A stretch of 61,554 nt of DNA. Source: Flavobacteriales bacterium TMED113. Lineage in GTDB: Bacteria; Bacteroidota; Bacteroidia; Flavobacteriales; TMED113. The notes beneath the pieces are model-generated. The model worked only from the letters and a program-made list of their open reading frames with translations. It searched no databases and was not told where the DNA came from. The stretch lies in assembly GCA_002170235.1 (NCBI GenBank), contig NHFO01000063.1, positions 2,560 to 64,113 of the forward strand, written 5' to 3'. This document shows positions 50,201 through 61,100 of this stretch, piece after piece. Every line of letters begins with the position of its first letter. Within the stretch, counting starts at the first letter, position 1. The translations under genes and the position numbers were made by a program.

Positions 50201-53200
50201 TCAGTAACCAATCATATACTGGTATTACCTTCAAAGAGATTCCTAAATACAAACTGGATGGTTCTATTAACTTCCTAAGAGACCAAATTGACTTCCGCCC
50301 AGGTGTGGGTGAATTAGCGTCAGGTAGTGGTCTTATTACTGCACCTTATTATGTAAACTGTGCATCATTAGATTTCGCTGCGAGGACTTTTGATACCAGT
50401 GGTGGCTCGGGAGGGTCTACTATATTTGACATACCCAAAGTTAATAGCGAATTTAGATGCGACTATTGTTACTACTTACCTAGAGCAGATAAGTTATTCT
50501 TAACTCACGATAACCAATTAAAAATTGTCAAAGGTGTATCTTCGGAAGACCTTCCACCTCCTGACAACATTGACAACGCTATGTTGTTAGCACAAATTGA
50601 ATATCGTCCATACGTTTATGATGTAGAAAGAGACATTTTAATCAACCCTGAGATTATTCGTCGTTATACGATGAAGGATATTGGTGACATTGAAACAAGA
50701 TTGTCACATGTTGAGTACTATACGTCTCTAACTATGCTAGAATCGCAGGCAGAGAACACTAAATCTTATGACGATAATGGATTTGATAGACTTAAGAATG
50801 GATACATTGTTGATGACTTTACAGACCATACTATTGGTGACGTCCTTAATGTTGACTATAAATGCAGCATGGACTTTAGCCAAGGTCATTTACGTCCTTC
50901 TCATTATACAACCAATGTCCCGCTCGAATTAAACTTAGCAGACTCAACCAATGTAATTAAAACTCAGGGTAACATGGTTATGTTACCTTACGTTGATGCT
51001 CCTATTGTTACACAACCATATGCATCTAGAGTAGAGAATGTAAACCCATTCAACGTGTTTACTTTCATTGGTCGTATTGACTTAACTCCTGCATCTGATG
51101 ACTGGATTGACATCGAGCGTAAACCCGCAAGAATTGAAAACGTAGAAGGTGACTTCTCTGCTGTAGCAAGAGATTTACAGGTTGACCAAAACGGTTTTGC
51201 TCCTATTCAGTGGGGTGGTTGGAGAACCAACTGGACTGGTGAATCATTAATTTCTAGCACTAGATTTAGAAATAGGTCTGGTAGTTTCTCAGCTGGTGGT
51301 CGTAGACTTGGTAGATTAGGTCACGGACAGGGAAGACAACCACTATTCGTACATGAAAGAAGGACTTGGAGGGTTGTTAATAACCAAGCAAGACAAGGTA
51401 TCAGGACACGTATTATACCGAAGATTGAAAGAAAATCACTTGGTGATACAATATTATCACAATCAGTAGTACCTTGGATTCGCTCAAGAAATATTGGATT
51501 TAACGTTGACAGACTAAAACCACGCACAAGAATGTATGCATTCTTCGATGGTGTGGATGTTACTGGTTACATGTTACCTAAGGTCATTGAGATTACTAAG
51601 TCATCTACACAAGACCCTAATACAAACGAAACACCTTTCGTTGTTGGTGAGACAGTTATTGGTCAAACATCTAAGTGTCAATTAAAAGTTGCTCCTGCAA
51701 ATGATGGATTAAAGACTGACCCATACGGTGTCGGACAAGCAGGATTAGCAGAGTCATATGCATCACAAACTAACTTCTTGAATATTGATATCACTGCAAT
51801 GGCAGAAAGTGTCAATCCAAACTTCTTTGGTAACGCTAACGTTGGTGAGGTATTAGTAGGACAGACATCAGGTGCACGTGCTGTTGTTAGAGACAGACGT
51901 CTATTGTCAGATAACATTGGTAACCTACAAGGTACATTGTTTATCCCATCACCTAAGAATGATTCAAACCCACGTTGGGCAACAGGTACTCGCTCAGTTA
52001 GATTTACAACATCTAATACTAACAGTAAGGCATCAGGTGACGTAGATTCTTCTGCAGATACCACATATCAGGCAACAGGTACATTGAGGGTTGTTAGAGA
52101 GAATATCCTAGCAATTAGAAACGCTGAGGTTGTTAGAGATACGGTTAATGACACAAGGACTGTTACAACTACTAGGACATCTACACGTCAGATTGGTTGG
52201 TATGACCCTCTTGCACAATCATTCCTTGTTGCAGAAGAAGGTGGTGTATTCTTAAGTAGTGTTGATATCTACTTCAAGACTAAGGATAGTAATATTCCTA
52301 TCTCTATGCAGATAAGGACTATGGAAAATGGTTATCCAAGTAAAGAGATTCTACCTTTCTCTGACTGCACAGTTGATTCCGACCAGATTGAATTATCAGA
52401 CAACGCAGCAATACCATCAAGATTTGTCTTTAGGTCTCCTGTATACATCAAGGCAGATACAGAATATTGTGTTGTGCTTCTATCTGACTCTAATGAATAT
52501 CAAGTTTGGATATCCAGAATGGGTGACATTGATGTGTCAGGCACAAGGACTATATCTGAGCAACCATACTCAGGTGTGTTATTCAAATCACAAAACGCAT
52601 CTACATGGACTGCTGACCAGTATGAAGATTTGAAGTTTACAATATACCGTGCAAGTTTCACACAACCTACTGGCACAGTTATTCTTAATAACGCTGAGTT
52701 AGGACGTGGTAATAGAGGTATTCATCAACTTATTGAAAACCCAATCCAAACAATCAAACCATCACAACAGTTATTAATGCCTGCGGGTAATAATTATAAC
52801 TTTACAGTTGGTGCAAGAATAGTACAGCAACCATCAGGTGCTGCAGGTACTATTAAAGAATACGATGCAGTATCTGACCCAGAGAAAATGACATTGACAG
52901 ATATCAGTGGAATATTCTCAGCTGGTTTCCTCGATACTAACGGTGACCCATTCCAAGGTTTAACTTCATCACAATCTACAGCGACGATTGTATTATCTGC
53001 AATCTTCAACGGTGTGTTTGAAGTCGGTGACCAAGTAACAGGGTCAACATCAGGTGCAGTAGGTACATGCACATCTTATGATTCAGGTACTTCAACATTA
53101 ATATTGAATTTCATTACTAAGGCATTCGATACATCTGATACACTAAACGAACCTGGTGGCACAAGTGCTACTATCACATCCATTAACTATGCAGGAGATT

Positions 53201-54543
53201 CATATACTGCATATCCAACTCAAGCACCATCATTCCCATCTGATGATAAGGAAGTACTTATCTATCATAGAAATCATGGTATGCATCAACGCACAAACAA
53301 CGTTGAGTTAATGGGTATTGTATCTGAGGTACCTGACACAACATTAACTACTACACTTGCACAATCAAGTACAAGTATACAGGTGCAGGATGCATCACAA
53401 TTCCATAACATCATTGGTGGTGCTGCAATAGGAAACTTAAATCCTGGGTATCTTAAAATTGGCGATGAAATTATAACATATTCTTCAATATCATCTAATG
53501 GTCAAGTTATAACTGTTGCTACTTCTGGTAGAGGTAGTAATGGTACTGCAGATGTAGAGCATCCATCTGGCACAGTAGTTGAATGTTATAACTTAGATGG
53601 TATACCACTAACAGAAATCAATAAAGTCCACTCTAGCATTGAGTGTCCTTGGATTGATACTTACATGTTAGCAGTAGACCACGTTGCTTCTAATGGTATT
53701 CGTGGTGGTGGTGCTGAAGTATGGGGCACACAAAACGTCCAGTTTGAGTGCTTGACTCCTACTGTTTCCACAATGCAAATTCCAGAAACTGAGATTATTG
53801 CTCGTGTAAATACTACCACTGCTACATCGGTTGGTGATGGTGGTGGTGAAGGAGGGTCATCTCCTAGAGACCAGTCTTCATTCATTAATAATGGCACATA
53901 TTATGATGTCGTGCTTAATGAAGAAAACTCATTTACATCACCTCAGATGATTGCATCTAAGGTTAATGAGCAAAACAAACTGGATGGTAATAAGTCTCTA
54001 ACTATGGCAATAACTCTGAGCACAGAAAAAGAAACTGTGTCTCCATGTATTGACCTAGATAGAATGTCGCTTATTACGACTACAAACAGAGTCAACATAT
54101 GGCCTGGTGGTCCTTCACCATACGGACAACAAGGTGATATTGATAGGACTCAGGACGTATCGACGTTACCTACAGGTGACCAAAACGACGCGGTTTATAT
54201 TACTCGTCTTGCAAGATTGGGTAGTGAAGCGCGAGCAATTAAGGTTGATTTCCAAATCACTAGACACCCACAAACGGAAGTAAGAATTTATTATCGTGCT
54301 TTCAAAACAGGTGACAACGCTGACCCCAATAACGTTGGATGGTCACCGATTGGAGACCCAATTACAACCTTGAATCAAGACTATGATACAAGTCCAACAG
54401 ATGAATATCTTTGGAAGGATTATGCATACGAGAAGAAAGGATTGAGTTTCAATGCTTTCCAATTAAAAATCGTAATGCGCTCTAAGAATCAGGCACGAGT
54501 ACCACTCATTGCTGACCTAAGGGCAATAGCTCTTGCAACCTAA
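47221..54543 (+). CDS. DUF4815-type virion structural protein, 2440 aa
   Basis: The N terminus (NISPYFDDFDKDNNFYRVLF, RPGYPIQARELTTMQSILQN, QMESIGQHFFKEG) is the conserved DUF4815 start known from T4-type marine phage tail proteins. Multiple FxxGExVxGxTSGA modules follow (VVIGDVLKGRTSNARGF; VGEVLVGQTSGARAVV; FEVGDQVTGSTSGAVGT). A conserved segment QSFLVAEEGGVFLSSVDIYF and PVYIKADTEYCVVLLSD lies around residues 1660-1760. The C terminus resembles a beta-sandwich with VDFQITRHPQTEVRIYYRAF. It takes the gp9/gp10 place after gp8 and probably joins baseplate and fibres. It has no GATC over its whole 7.3 kb. Confidence 0.8.
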   Translation: MPQNTNLNISPYFDDFDKDNNFYRVLFRPGYPIQARELTTMQSILQNQMESIGQHFFKEGAMVIPGQVGYDLQVQAIILQQSFLGVDVETYRTQLNGQIIEGITTGIKAKVLYSIPSTESSRGYVTLYVKYVESGDTTSDTTLKTFQPNEQLLAENEITFGTTLIEVGSPFGQLLPVESSAVASVAYINSGVYFIRGHFVDIPSSYLILDQYTNTPSYRVGLEVSESIVTPEDDPNLNDNAAGTSNYSAPGGHRFRIRTSLVKKAINDTTDKNFIELLRLNNSKVEEFVTSTAYSELEKSLARRTYEESGDYVIDTFTITPRENLDDGFNNGVYRAGSTSANGNLASDDLMSFEISPGRAYVKGYRTEFLVPEFVDAPKPRDFECVQNGIISFRLGQFMKVYDIYGWPDLTGEGVTSAYQTLELYDDWTLNNTSSIVGRQIGRCRTIQLQDDNAGIYDMWIFDAQMWTGINFAAGNNAVVIGDVLKGRTSNARGFVADAGSGTHCFVEQVSGDFINGEVIERDGRVIGTLEAAHSFNLTDARTVRGRNASNAVTFGANLLLNDQAIIEGVSVTIDQAGNTNIIGNNTKMAADLRPGDVVTPVNSTGEGERTLRIARVDTSSGINTVSTNAATGQSSYIFDFQTQTALLETGLTKGSITDGDYTNLLRMRPFVFQKDYQNGEMTIDTPRTSMKSIADESFFVFRTFNNKTVVSGGVTVSLPESEQFATLDNENYFLTVLAESGSAYSPGDNLDIDALNDAGTLTVTFGADRQSVTIDGLANVSTVKLTALVSKNIVTKKIKTAAKMRALKVSRTRVQQDQQRYGLAYGNLYGSRIEDEEISFALNDVYKIQAVYESENDADATAPYLVLTESRFFDNGSVVVGKTSGARGRVIQFINSTLRLYFVALNEIPFIPGETIDGVDDDNVVLSGIIDDAEGSVTKGSKVVTSQFELDAGQKAHYYDVSKMTRLPQFTPPIRKILVIFDYFVHESSGDYFSNQSYTGITFKEIPKYKLDGSINFLRDQIDFRPGVGELASGSGLITAPYYVNCASLDFAARTFDTSGGSGGSTIFDIPKVNSEFRCDYCYYLPRADKLFLTHDNQLKIVKGVSSEDLPPPDNIDNAMLLAQIEYRPYVYDVERDILINPEIIRRYTMKDIGDIETRLSHVEYYTSLTMLESQAENTKSYDDNGFDRLKNGYIVDDFTDHTIGDVLNVDYKCSMDFSQGHLRPSHYTTNVPLELNLADSTNVIKTQGNMVMLPYVDAPIVTQPYASRVENVNPFNVFTFIGRIDLTPASDDWIDIERKPARIENVEGDFSAVARDLQVDQNGFAPIQWGGWRTNWTGESLISSTRFRNRSGSFSAGGRRLGRLGHGQGRQPLFVHERRTWRVVNNQARQGIRTRIIPKIERKSLGDTILSQSVVPWIRSRNIGFNVDRLKPRTRMYAFFDGVDVTGYMLPKVIEITKSSTQDPNTNETPFVVGETVIGQTSKCQLKVAPANDGLKTDPYGVGQAGLAESYASQTNFLNIDITAMAESVNPNFFGNANVGEVLVGQTSGARAVVRDRRLLSDNIGNLQGTLFIPSPKNDSNPRWATGTRSVRFTTSNTNSKASGDVDSSADTTYQATGTLRVVRENILAIRNAEVVRDTVNDTRTVTTTRTSTRQIGWYDPLAQSFLVAEEGGVFLSSVDIYFKTKDSNIPISMQIRTMENGYPSKEILPFSDCTVDSDQIELSDNAAIPSRFVFRSPVYIKADTEYCVVLLSDSNEYQVWISRMGDIDVSGTRTISEQPYSGVLFKSQNASTWTADQYEDLKFTIYRASFTQPTGTVILNNAELGRGNRGIHQLIENPIQTIKPSQQLLMPAGNNYNFTVGARIVQQPSGAAGTIKEYDAVSDPEKMTLTDISGIFSAGFLDTNGDPFQGLTSSQSTATIVLSAIFNGVFEVGDQVTGSTSGAVGTCTSYDSGTSTLILNFITKAFDTSDTLNEPGGTSATITSINYAGDSYTAYPTQAPSFPSDDKEVLIYHRNHGMHQRTNNVELMGIVSEVPDTTLTTTLAQSSTSIQVQDASQFHNIIGGAAIGNLNPGYLKIGDEIITYSSISSNGQVITVATSGRGSNGTADVEHPSGTVVECYNLDGIPLTEINKVHSSIECPWIDTYMLAVDHVASNGIRGGGAEVWGTQNVQFECLTPTVSTMQIPETEIIARVNTTTATSVGDGGGEGGSSPRDQSSFINNGTYYDVVLNEENSFTSPQMIASKVNEQNKLDGNKSLTMAITLSTEKETVSPCIDLDRMSLITTTNRVNIWPGGPSPYGQQGDIDRTQDVSTLPTGDQNDAVYITRLARLGSEARAIKVDFQITRHPQTEVRIYYRAFKTGDNADPNNVGWSPIGDPITTLNQDYDTSPTDEYLWKDYAYEKKGLSFNAFQLKIVMRSKNQARVPLIADLRAIALAT

Positions 54544-54573
54544 CACGGTTGATTGTACACATAATGATGACCT

Positions 54574-54858
54574 ATGTCAAGTCCAGACAAAACCACAGAC
54601 CATATAGAGCCATACTCAAACGACCTAATCCCTGTTAAGGGAAAGGATGGATGGTACAGAGACCCAGATTCAAATGCTGTTGTAAACTGTAACAAAACAG
54701 AGTATGATGATTATATGACAGCTTATAATAAGAGGAAGGCAAAGGAAGAAAGTTTCAAAGCTTTACAAACCGATGTCGATGCTGTAAAATTAGATTTGAG
54801 TGAAATCAAATCTCTTCTTAAACAAATTATCGTAAATGGAGAAAACCATGCCAGTTGA
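54574..54858 (+). CDS. small conserved virion-region protein, 94 aa
   Basis: KGKDGWYRDPDSNAVVNCNK followed by a helical C terminus (DVDAVKLDLSEIKSLLKQI). Short proteins of this type follow the DUF4815 gene in related phages, from memory. A 5-bp hairpin (CAACC/GGTTG at 54536-54551) marks the end of the previous gene. It overlaps the next gene. Confidence 0.6.
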   Translation: MSSPDKTTDHIEPYSNDLIPVKGKDGWYRDPDSNAVVNCNKTEYDDYMTAYNKRKAKEESFKALQTDVDAVKLDLSEIKSLLKQIIVNGENHAS

Positions 54859-55075
54859 TGTGAAGGAAACTGCTACACAAGAAGAATTGTTAGAGCAATT
54901 TCAAACTCGCTATAGCAGTCTTATTTCAGAAAACCAAGAGTTAGCAAAAAAAATCAAGGATAATGAGGCAACTGCTCTCAAATTACTTGGTGCTATCGAG
55001 ACACTACAATATCTGAATCCTGCTCCCCCAGAACCTACTGAGGTAGAGGAACCTGCAGAAGTGCCTGCAGCATAA
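54848..55075 (+). CDS. hypothetical coiled-coil protein, 75 aa
   Basis: ATG 54848 is chosen because GGAG lies 7 bases upstream; 54836 is an alternative. MPVDVKETATQEELLEQFQT is followed by a coiled coil and a Pro/Glu-rich tail (PAPPEPTEVEEPAEVPAA). Possibly an assembly chaperone for the downstream fibre, by position only. Confidence 0.55.
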   Translation: MPVDVKETATQEELLEQFQTRYSSLISENQELAKKIKDNEATALKLLGAIETLQYLNPAPPEPTEVEEPAEVPAA

Positions 55076-55102
55076 CAGAAACGTGGGGTCTCTTCGTTAT
55101 TG

Positions 55103-55110
55103 CATAAATA
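55103..55110 (+). promoter_or_regulatory. late-promoter-like CATAAATA
   Basis: One base different from TATAAATA, placed 39 bases before the tail-fibre ATG, in the only gap in this part of the window. Confidence 0.5.
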
Positions 55111-55113
55111 AAT

Positions 55114-55129
55114 CAGACGGAATCGTCTG
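55114..55129 (+). promoter_or_regulatory. leader hairpin of the tail-fibre transcript
   Basis: CAGACG (55114-55119) and CGTCTG (55124-55129) form a perfect stem with loop GAAT, just downstream of the late promoter and 19 bases before the start codon. It could stabilise the mRNA 5' end. Confidence 0.45.
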
Positions 55130-55148
55130 CAGCCCAAAATAAAAGGTA

Positions 55149-58100
55149 ATGGCAAATAGACTACAACTACGACGTGACGGTGCACAGCAATGGGCTAACG
55201 TCAATCCGATACTTGCTCAGGGTGAGTTGGGTATTGAGATTGATACTTCACGTATTAAAATAGGAGACGGTGTTACAGCATGGAACTCTCTAAAGTATGA
55301 GAGACCTATTGAAACCGAATCAAACACCGCTAACACTCTTGTTAAAAGGGATGCTGACGGTAACTTTGAAGCGGGTGCAATTACTGCATCTGTAATTGGT
55401 AATGCTGCAACTGCTACACGTCTTGCTAACGCTCGTCAGATATCACTTGGTGGTGATATGTCTGGAGCAGGTACTTTTGATGGGTCTGCAAACTTAACCA
55501 TCACAGCAGAATTAAACTATGTGGTCGCACTACCACATTACGATGCAAATAACTTAGACGCACAAGGCACATATTCTCAGGTAACTATCGACTCTAGAGG
55601 TCGTATTGTAGATGCTACAACTCCTACATCTTTAGCAGCGTATGGAATTGCTGACGCTCAACCATTAGATAGCGACTTAACATCTCTATCTAACATGACC
55701 ACATTCGGTCTGATATCACGTCAGGCAGAAGGCACAATAGTTAGTAGGACAATCACTGGTGGTAGTGGACGTGTTATTGTCCAGAATGGTAATGGTCAAT
55801 CATCTAACCCATTCTTAGACCTTGCTGATACAACAGTTGTTGTTGATAACTACAACCCAATAGGTAATGCAGATACACCTCTTATCTCTGCTACCACAGG
55901 TACTGAAACTGTTAACACAACCAACTTCAACGTTGATAGATATGGTCGTTTAACATTCGCACAGACTTCTCCTATTGCAACTGCAACACAGGGAAGTTTT
56001 GCTGCAGCATATAGTAACTCTTCAGCATATCCAAGATATTCTAAGATAAAGAATAGTTCTGACGTTTTATATGAAGCAATATTAGATATCGGTGCAGGAG
56101 TAGGAGAGCCTACTCATACAGATTCATCTGATGCAGGAAGTTGGAGATACTTAGGGACTGCTATAGCACCACAAAAAGGTATAGCAGCATTTAACCAAGA
56201 AGATTTTGATGTAACTGCATGGGATGCAGGAAACAGTATAGAAGGTGGTTTCGTAACCATCGCTGCTGCGGGTGTAGATAATACTCAACTACAAAATAAT
56301 CGCGTTTCGTTTGCTGATGGTAACTCACATGAGCATTTTGAATTAGACCAAGAATTAACTCCTGTTACTGGTTATAGAGGATTTAATTACCTTAACTATA
56401 CGAAGGTAAATGATACAACTGGTAACTTACTCTTTAGTGTTAATAATACAGGTGATGGTAGTGGTGGGACTCAACAGTTAGTTACTAACAAAACAGTCAC
56501 AGTTGGTGTAGATACTGTTGGAGGACAATCAACTGGTGTATTCTATATTGATGGTGTAGAAACACCTGTCTTGAATGTCAAGAGAGGAGTAACATACGTC
56601 TTCAATCAGAATGATTCCACTAATGCTACCTATGGTGGTGGTCAACCTCACCCATTAATGTTTAGTCTTACAGAAGATGGAGACTTAGTTCCTGGTGGTG
56701 CTCACTACATGCCAGGGATTGTCTACACATTAGATGGTGTTGAGAAAACTATGGCAGAGTATACTGCTGAGTTTGCTTCTGCTACAGTTCGCACAGTAAC
56801 ATGGATAGTGCAGGCTGATGCACCCGCAACTCTCTACTACTGGTGTCATCATCATACAGGACAAGGTAACAGTATATCTCTCACTGATGGTGGTGCAGGA
56901 GAAGTTGATATTAATGTAAGGACTTACTTCTCTGATACAGACATCACTTTAGATGGTGCAATCGACCAGATACTAGACAAGACTGGTGATGGTAATCTAG
57001 ACTTTAAACTCACCCAGAATACTACGATGCCTAGAGCACTTAGTATTTCATCTACTAACTCAGGTAGTGGTGACGCTAACATCAATATAACATCTGATAA
57101 TGATATCACTATTAGTGCAACTAATGTTTCTAATAGAGTAAACGTAGAAGGTTATCAATTCCAAGATAATACCTTATCTACAACTAATGCCACAATGGTA
57201 TTAGACCCTAATGATGACGATGCAGTCACAGGTCTAGTCCAAATTCGTGGTGATTTACAAGTTGATGGCACAACCACGACTGTCAACTCCACAACTATTA
57301 CTGTGCAAGACCCTATCATCACACTTGGTGGTGAGGATACTTTAGTAGTTGACGATAACAAGGATCGTGGTGTAGAATTTAGGTACTATGATACACAGGA
57401 AAGATTTGGTTTCTTCGGTTGGGATGAGAATTACGCGGACTCTAACATGTGGTCTGGCACTGGCGGCTATCGCTTCCTCTACGACGCGACCAATGTCAGC
57501 GAAGTTTACTCTGGCACTGACGCTCCTGTTATTGCAGGGAATCTCCGTCTAACAACCAATACGTCTTCTACTTGGAAGACACCTACAACTGGCACACTGG
57601 TAGTAACTGGTGGTGCAGGCATTTCTGAAAACCTTAACGTTGGTGGCACAACTCACTTGAATGGTGACGTTGAAATAGATGGTGCTGTTGACATAGATGC
57701 CAACTTCGCAATTAGAGATAATACTACTGATAAGTTTACTGTTGCAAGTGCGACAGGTAACACAGTTATTCAAGGTACAGTTGACATTCAGTTACAGACA
57801 AATATAACTGATGGTCTTCTTATACAAGCAGACAATAAAAAATTCGAGATTCAAACTGCGGGTGGCACTAGCGTATTTGATATTGATACAGATAATGGTA
57901 ATACACATACAGATGGCACACTGGATGTGGATAGTGGAGTAACATTTAACAGCACTCTTGATGTAGATTCTGCTGTTACATTCAATTCAACCTTAGACGT
58001 TGATAATGATTCAGTATTCCACGATGATATTACACTCGATACTACTGGTAAATTCTTCACGATAACCAATGGTAGTGGCCAGACATTTAAAGTGTCTTCT

Positions 58101-61100
58101 ACAAATGGTAATACAGACATAGAAGGTAGTCTAAATGTCGGTGGTGTCAATACTTTTGAAAGGACAAATAATATAGTTGTTGACTCTACAACATCAGAAT
58201 CTGCAATCACATTGACCAGTGGTGGTAACGCAACATATGCGGGTGGTGTTAATATTGATAAAGATGTCAGAGTGGGCACTGACTTATATGTTTCTGATAG
58301 AATCGTAGTTAAGGACGCAGGCACTGCTCGCACACGTCCTTCTCTACTTAATAACGTTGATATAAAATATCGTCAGTATGTTGGAGCATCAGCAGCACAC
58401 AATGCTTCATTTGCTAATGATGCAGATGCTAACTTAAGAGTTGCGGGTGGTGCAGGAATAGTTGCAGACTTACATGTTGGTGATGACTTCTACGTTGGTA
58501 AAGTAGCAACTAATGACACTGTTGAATTCTCTATCTTAGGAGAATCAGGTGCTACCACAATAGGACGTGTCGGTCAAGGAAATGCCACAGATGGCTCGCT
58601 AACTGTGCATGGATTTGTTACAATGAATGAGCGGGTAACAATCAACGCTCCTTTGACGACGATTGGCGATGCTAACACAGATGTCCTAACAGTAAATGCA
58701 GTCTCTCAATTTACAGATGATGTAACTGTCGACGGTAGTTTAACTGTTAATACAAATGCTTTAATAGAGGGTAACCTCACTGTTAATGGCACAACTACAA
58801 CTGTAAATTCTACAGTAACCACTATCGATGACCCTATCATCACAGTTGGTGGTGACACTGCTCCTTCATCAGATGATGCTAAGGATAGAGGTGTTGAGTT
58901 TAGATACTATGATTCACAAGCACGTCTTGGATTCTTTGGTTGGGATAACTCAGCAGAAAGATTTGCAGTTTATCATGCAGCAACTAACAGTAGTGAAGCA
59001 TTTAGTGGCACTAGGTCTGGTATCGACGCAGGCTCTATAAAATTATTTGATACAACAAATGCAACGAATTCTGCTACAGGTACTCTCATCGTTGGTGGTG
59101 GCGCGGGTATTGGTCTTGACTTACACGTCGGTGACGACCTCATCGTCGTTGACGATGGAAGCTTTGGTGGAAATGTCGACATCACTGGCACGCTCGATGT
59201 AACTGATGACTTTGCTGTTGCTGCTACATTCACAGTAGATGCACAGACAGGTAATACATTTACTGCAGGGACATTCCAAGTCAATGGTAATACAACGATT
59301 GGTAATGCTGGCTCTGATGCACATAGCGTATCAGGTACTGTCCAGTTTAACCATGCGATAACTTCTACAGATATTACTGCGGATAACATTAAGATTGGTG
59401 TAGATGGAGCAACAGAAATTTCTACTACCTCTGGAAATCTAATTCTAGATTCACAAGGTGGCACAGTTAATATTACAGATGATGCTGACGTAGACGGAGA
59501 CTTGAATGTTGATGGTAATCAGCAACTAGATGGCACATTAACTGTTGATAGCACATCAACCTTTAAAGACCATGTATTAATAGAAGATAATAAGTATTTA
59601 AAATTAGGAACTGATACTGATTACAGTATAGGATATGTTACTGCTATTAATTCAGTTTTTGAAACTGTTGCTACTGGGAATCAGAAAATTACCCAAGCAG
59701 ATGGCATCACTTTACAAGACAATAGTGGTAATAAATTCTTTAAAGGAGGAAGTACTAATACTAAATTATATCATGTAGGAAGCTCAAAACTTACCACAAC
59801 TGCGACTGGTGTTACTGTAACTGGTCTAACAACCACTGATACTCTCTTAGTCAACACAACTTCTACATTTAGCGGTGCGATAACTTCAACCGATATCACT
59901 GCTGACAGTATTAAGATTGGTGTTGATGCTGCAAACGAAATCAGCACTACTGCGGGTAACTTAGTATTAGACTCTCAGGCAGGCACAGTTTCAATTACGG
60001 ATGACGTAGATATTAGCGGTGAGCTAGAAGTTACTGGCCAAACAAAAATCACTGACACCCTAATCATAGACTCAACCAATGAGCAGTTTATTGTTAGGTC
60101 TTCTCTAGTTGATAGGTTTACTGTTGACACAGATAATGGTAATACTTTCATTGCAGGCACTGCGACAATAGAAGGTCTTACAACTATCAATGATGACTTA
60201 GGTGTAACAGGTGCTGTTGACTTTGACACTACATTAAACGTAGATGGTCAAGCAGTATTCCAAGATAACTTAATTCTTAATGCAGATAATAAAGCATTCA
60301 AGGTACAAAATAATTCTAACGTTGACCAGTTTACAGTTGACTCTGACAACGGTAATACTGTAATAGGTGGCACAGCGACTGTTGATGAATCAATATCAGT
60401 CGGCACAACTTCTCTACTAAGTGGCAACGTAACTGCTGATGCAAACACAACTGCAACTCGTCTTGCAGGAAGTGCAGCAATCATGGTACCTAACGGTGGT
60501 ATCACAGTATTTGAAGATTCATTCTTCGGAGAGGATATATTTGTAGGACCTGACCAAGCACAGACAATTACATTGTTTGGTGCTACAGGTAACATCACAG
60601 CAGATGGCACAGTTTCTGCATCAACATTTAGTGGCACAACTGGTAACATCTCCACAATAACCACTACATCTAACATCAACGTTGGTGGTAGTGTTATCGT
60701 CAACACTAACAAGTTTATTGTTACAGGGTCAAGTGGTAACACTGATATTGCAGGTACTCTAGACGTTGGTGGTAGGACTATTATTGATGATACTCTTAAC
60801 GTCACTAATGATGTTGACTTTGATGCTAACTTAAATGTTGATGGTAATCAGCAACTAGATGGCACACTGACTGTAGATAGCACATCAATATTCAAAGATA
60901 GTATGGTAATTAAGGGGTCTACTAAGACACTTAAATTACAAAATGGTAGTAACACAACTAAAGTTGAATTGCAATCTACTTCTGGTAATGCAACATTCGC
61001 AGGATTAACAACAACAAATACTTTAGATGTAACTTCTAACTCAACTATCGGTGGCACACTTGGTGTGACAGGACAGATAACTGGTAACATCACTGGTGAG

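Noticed and set aside
52328-52633. Alternative plus-strand frame inside the DUF4815 gene
   Set aside because: Out-of-frame shadow with atypical composition, no ribosome-binding site and no coupling.
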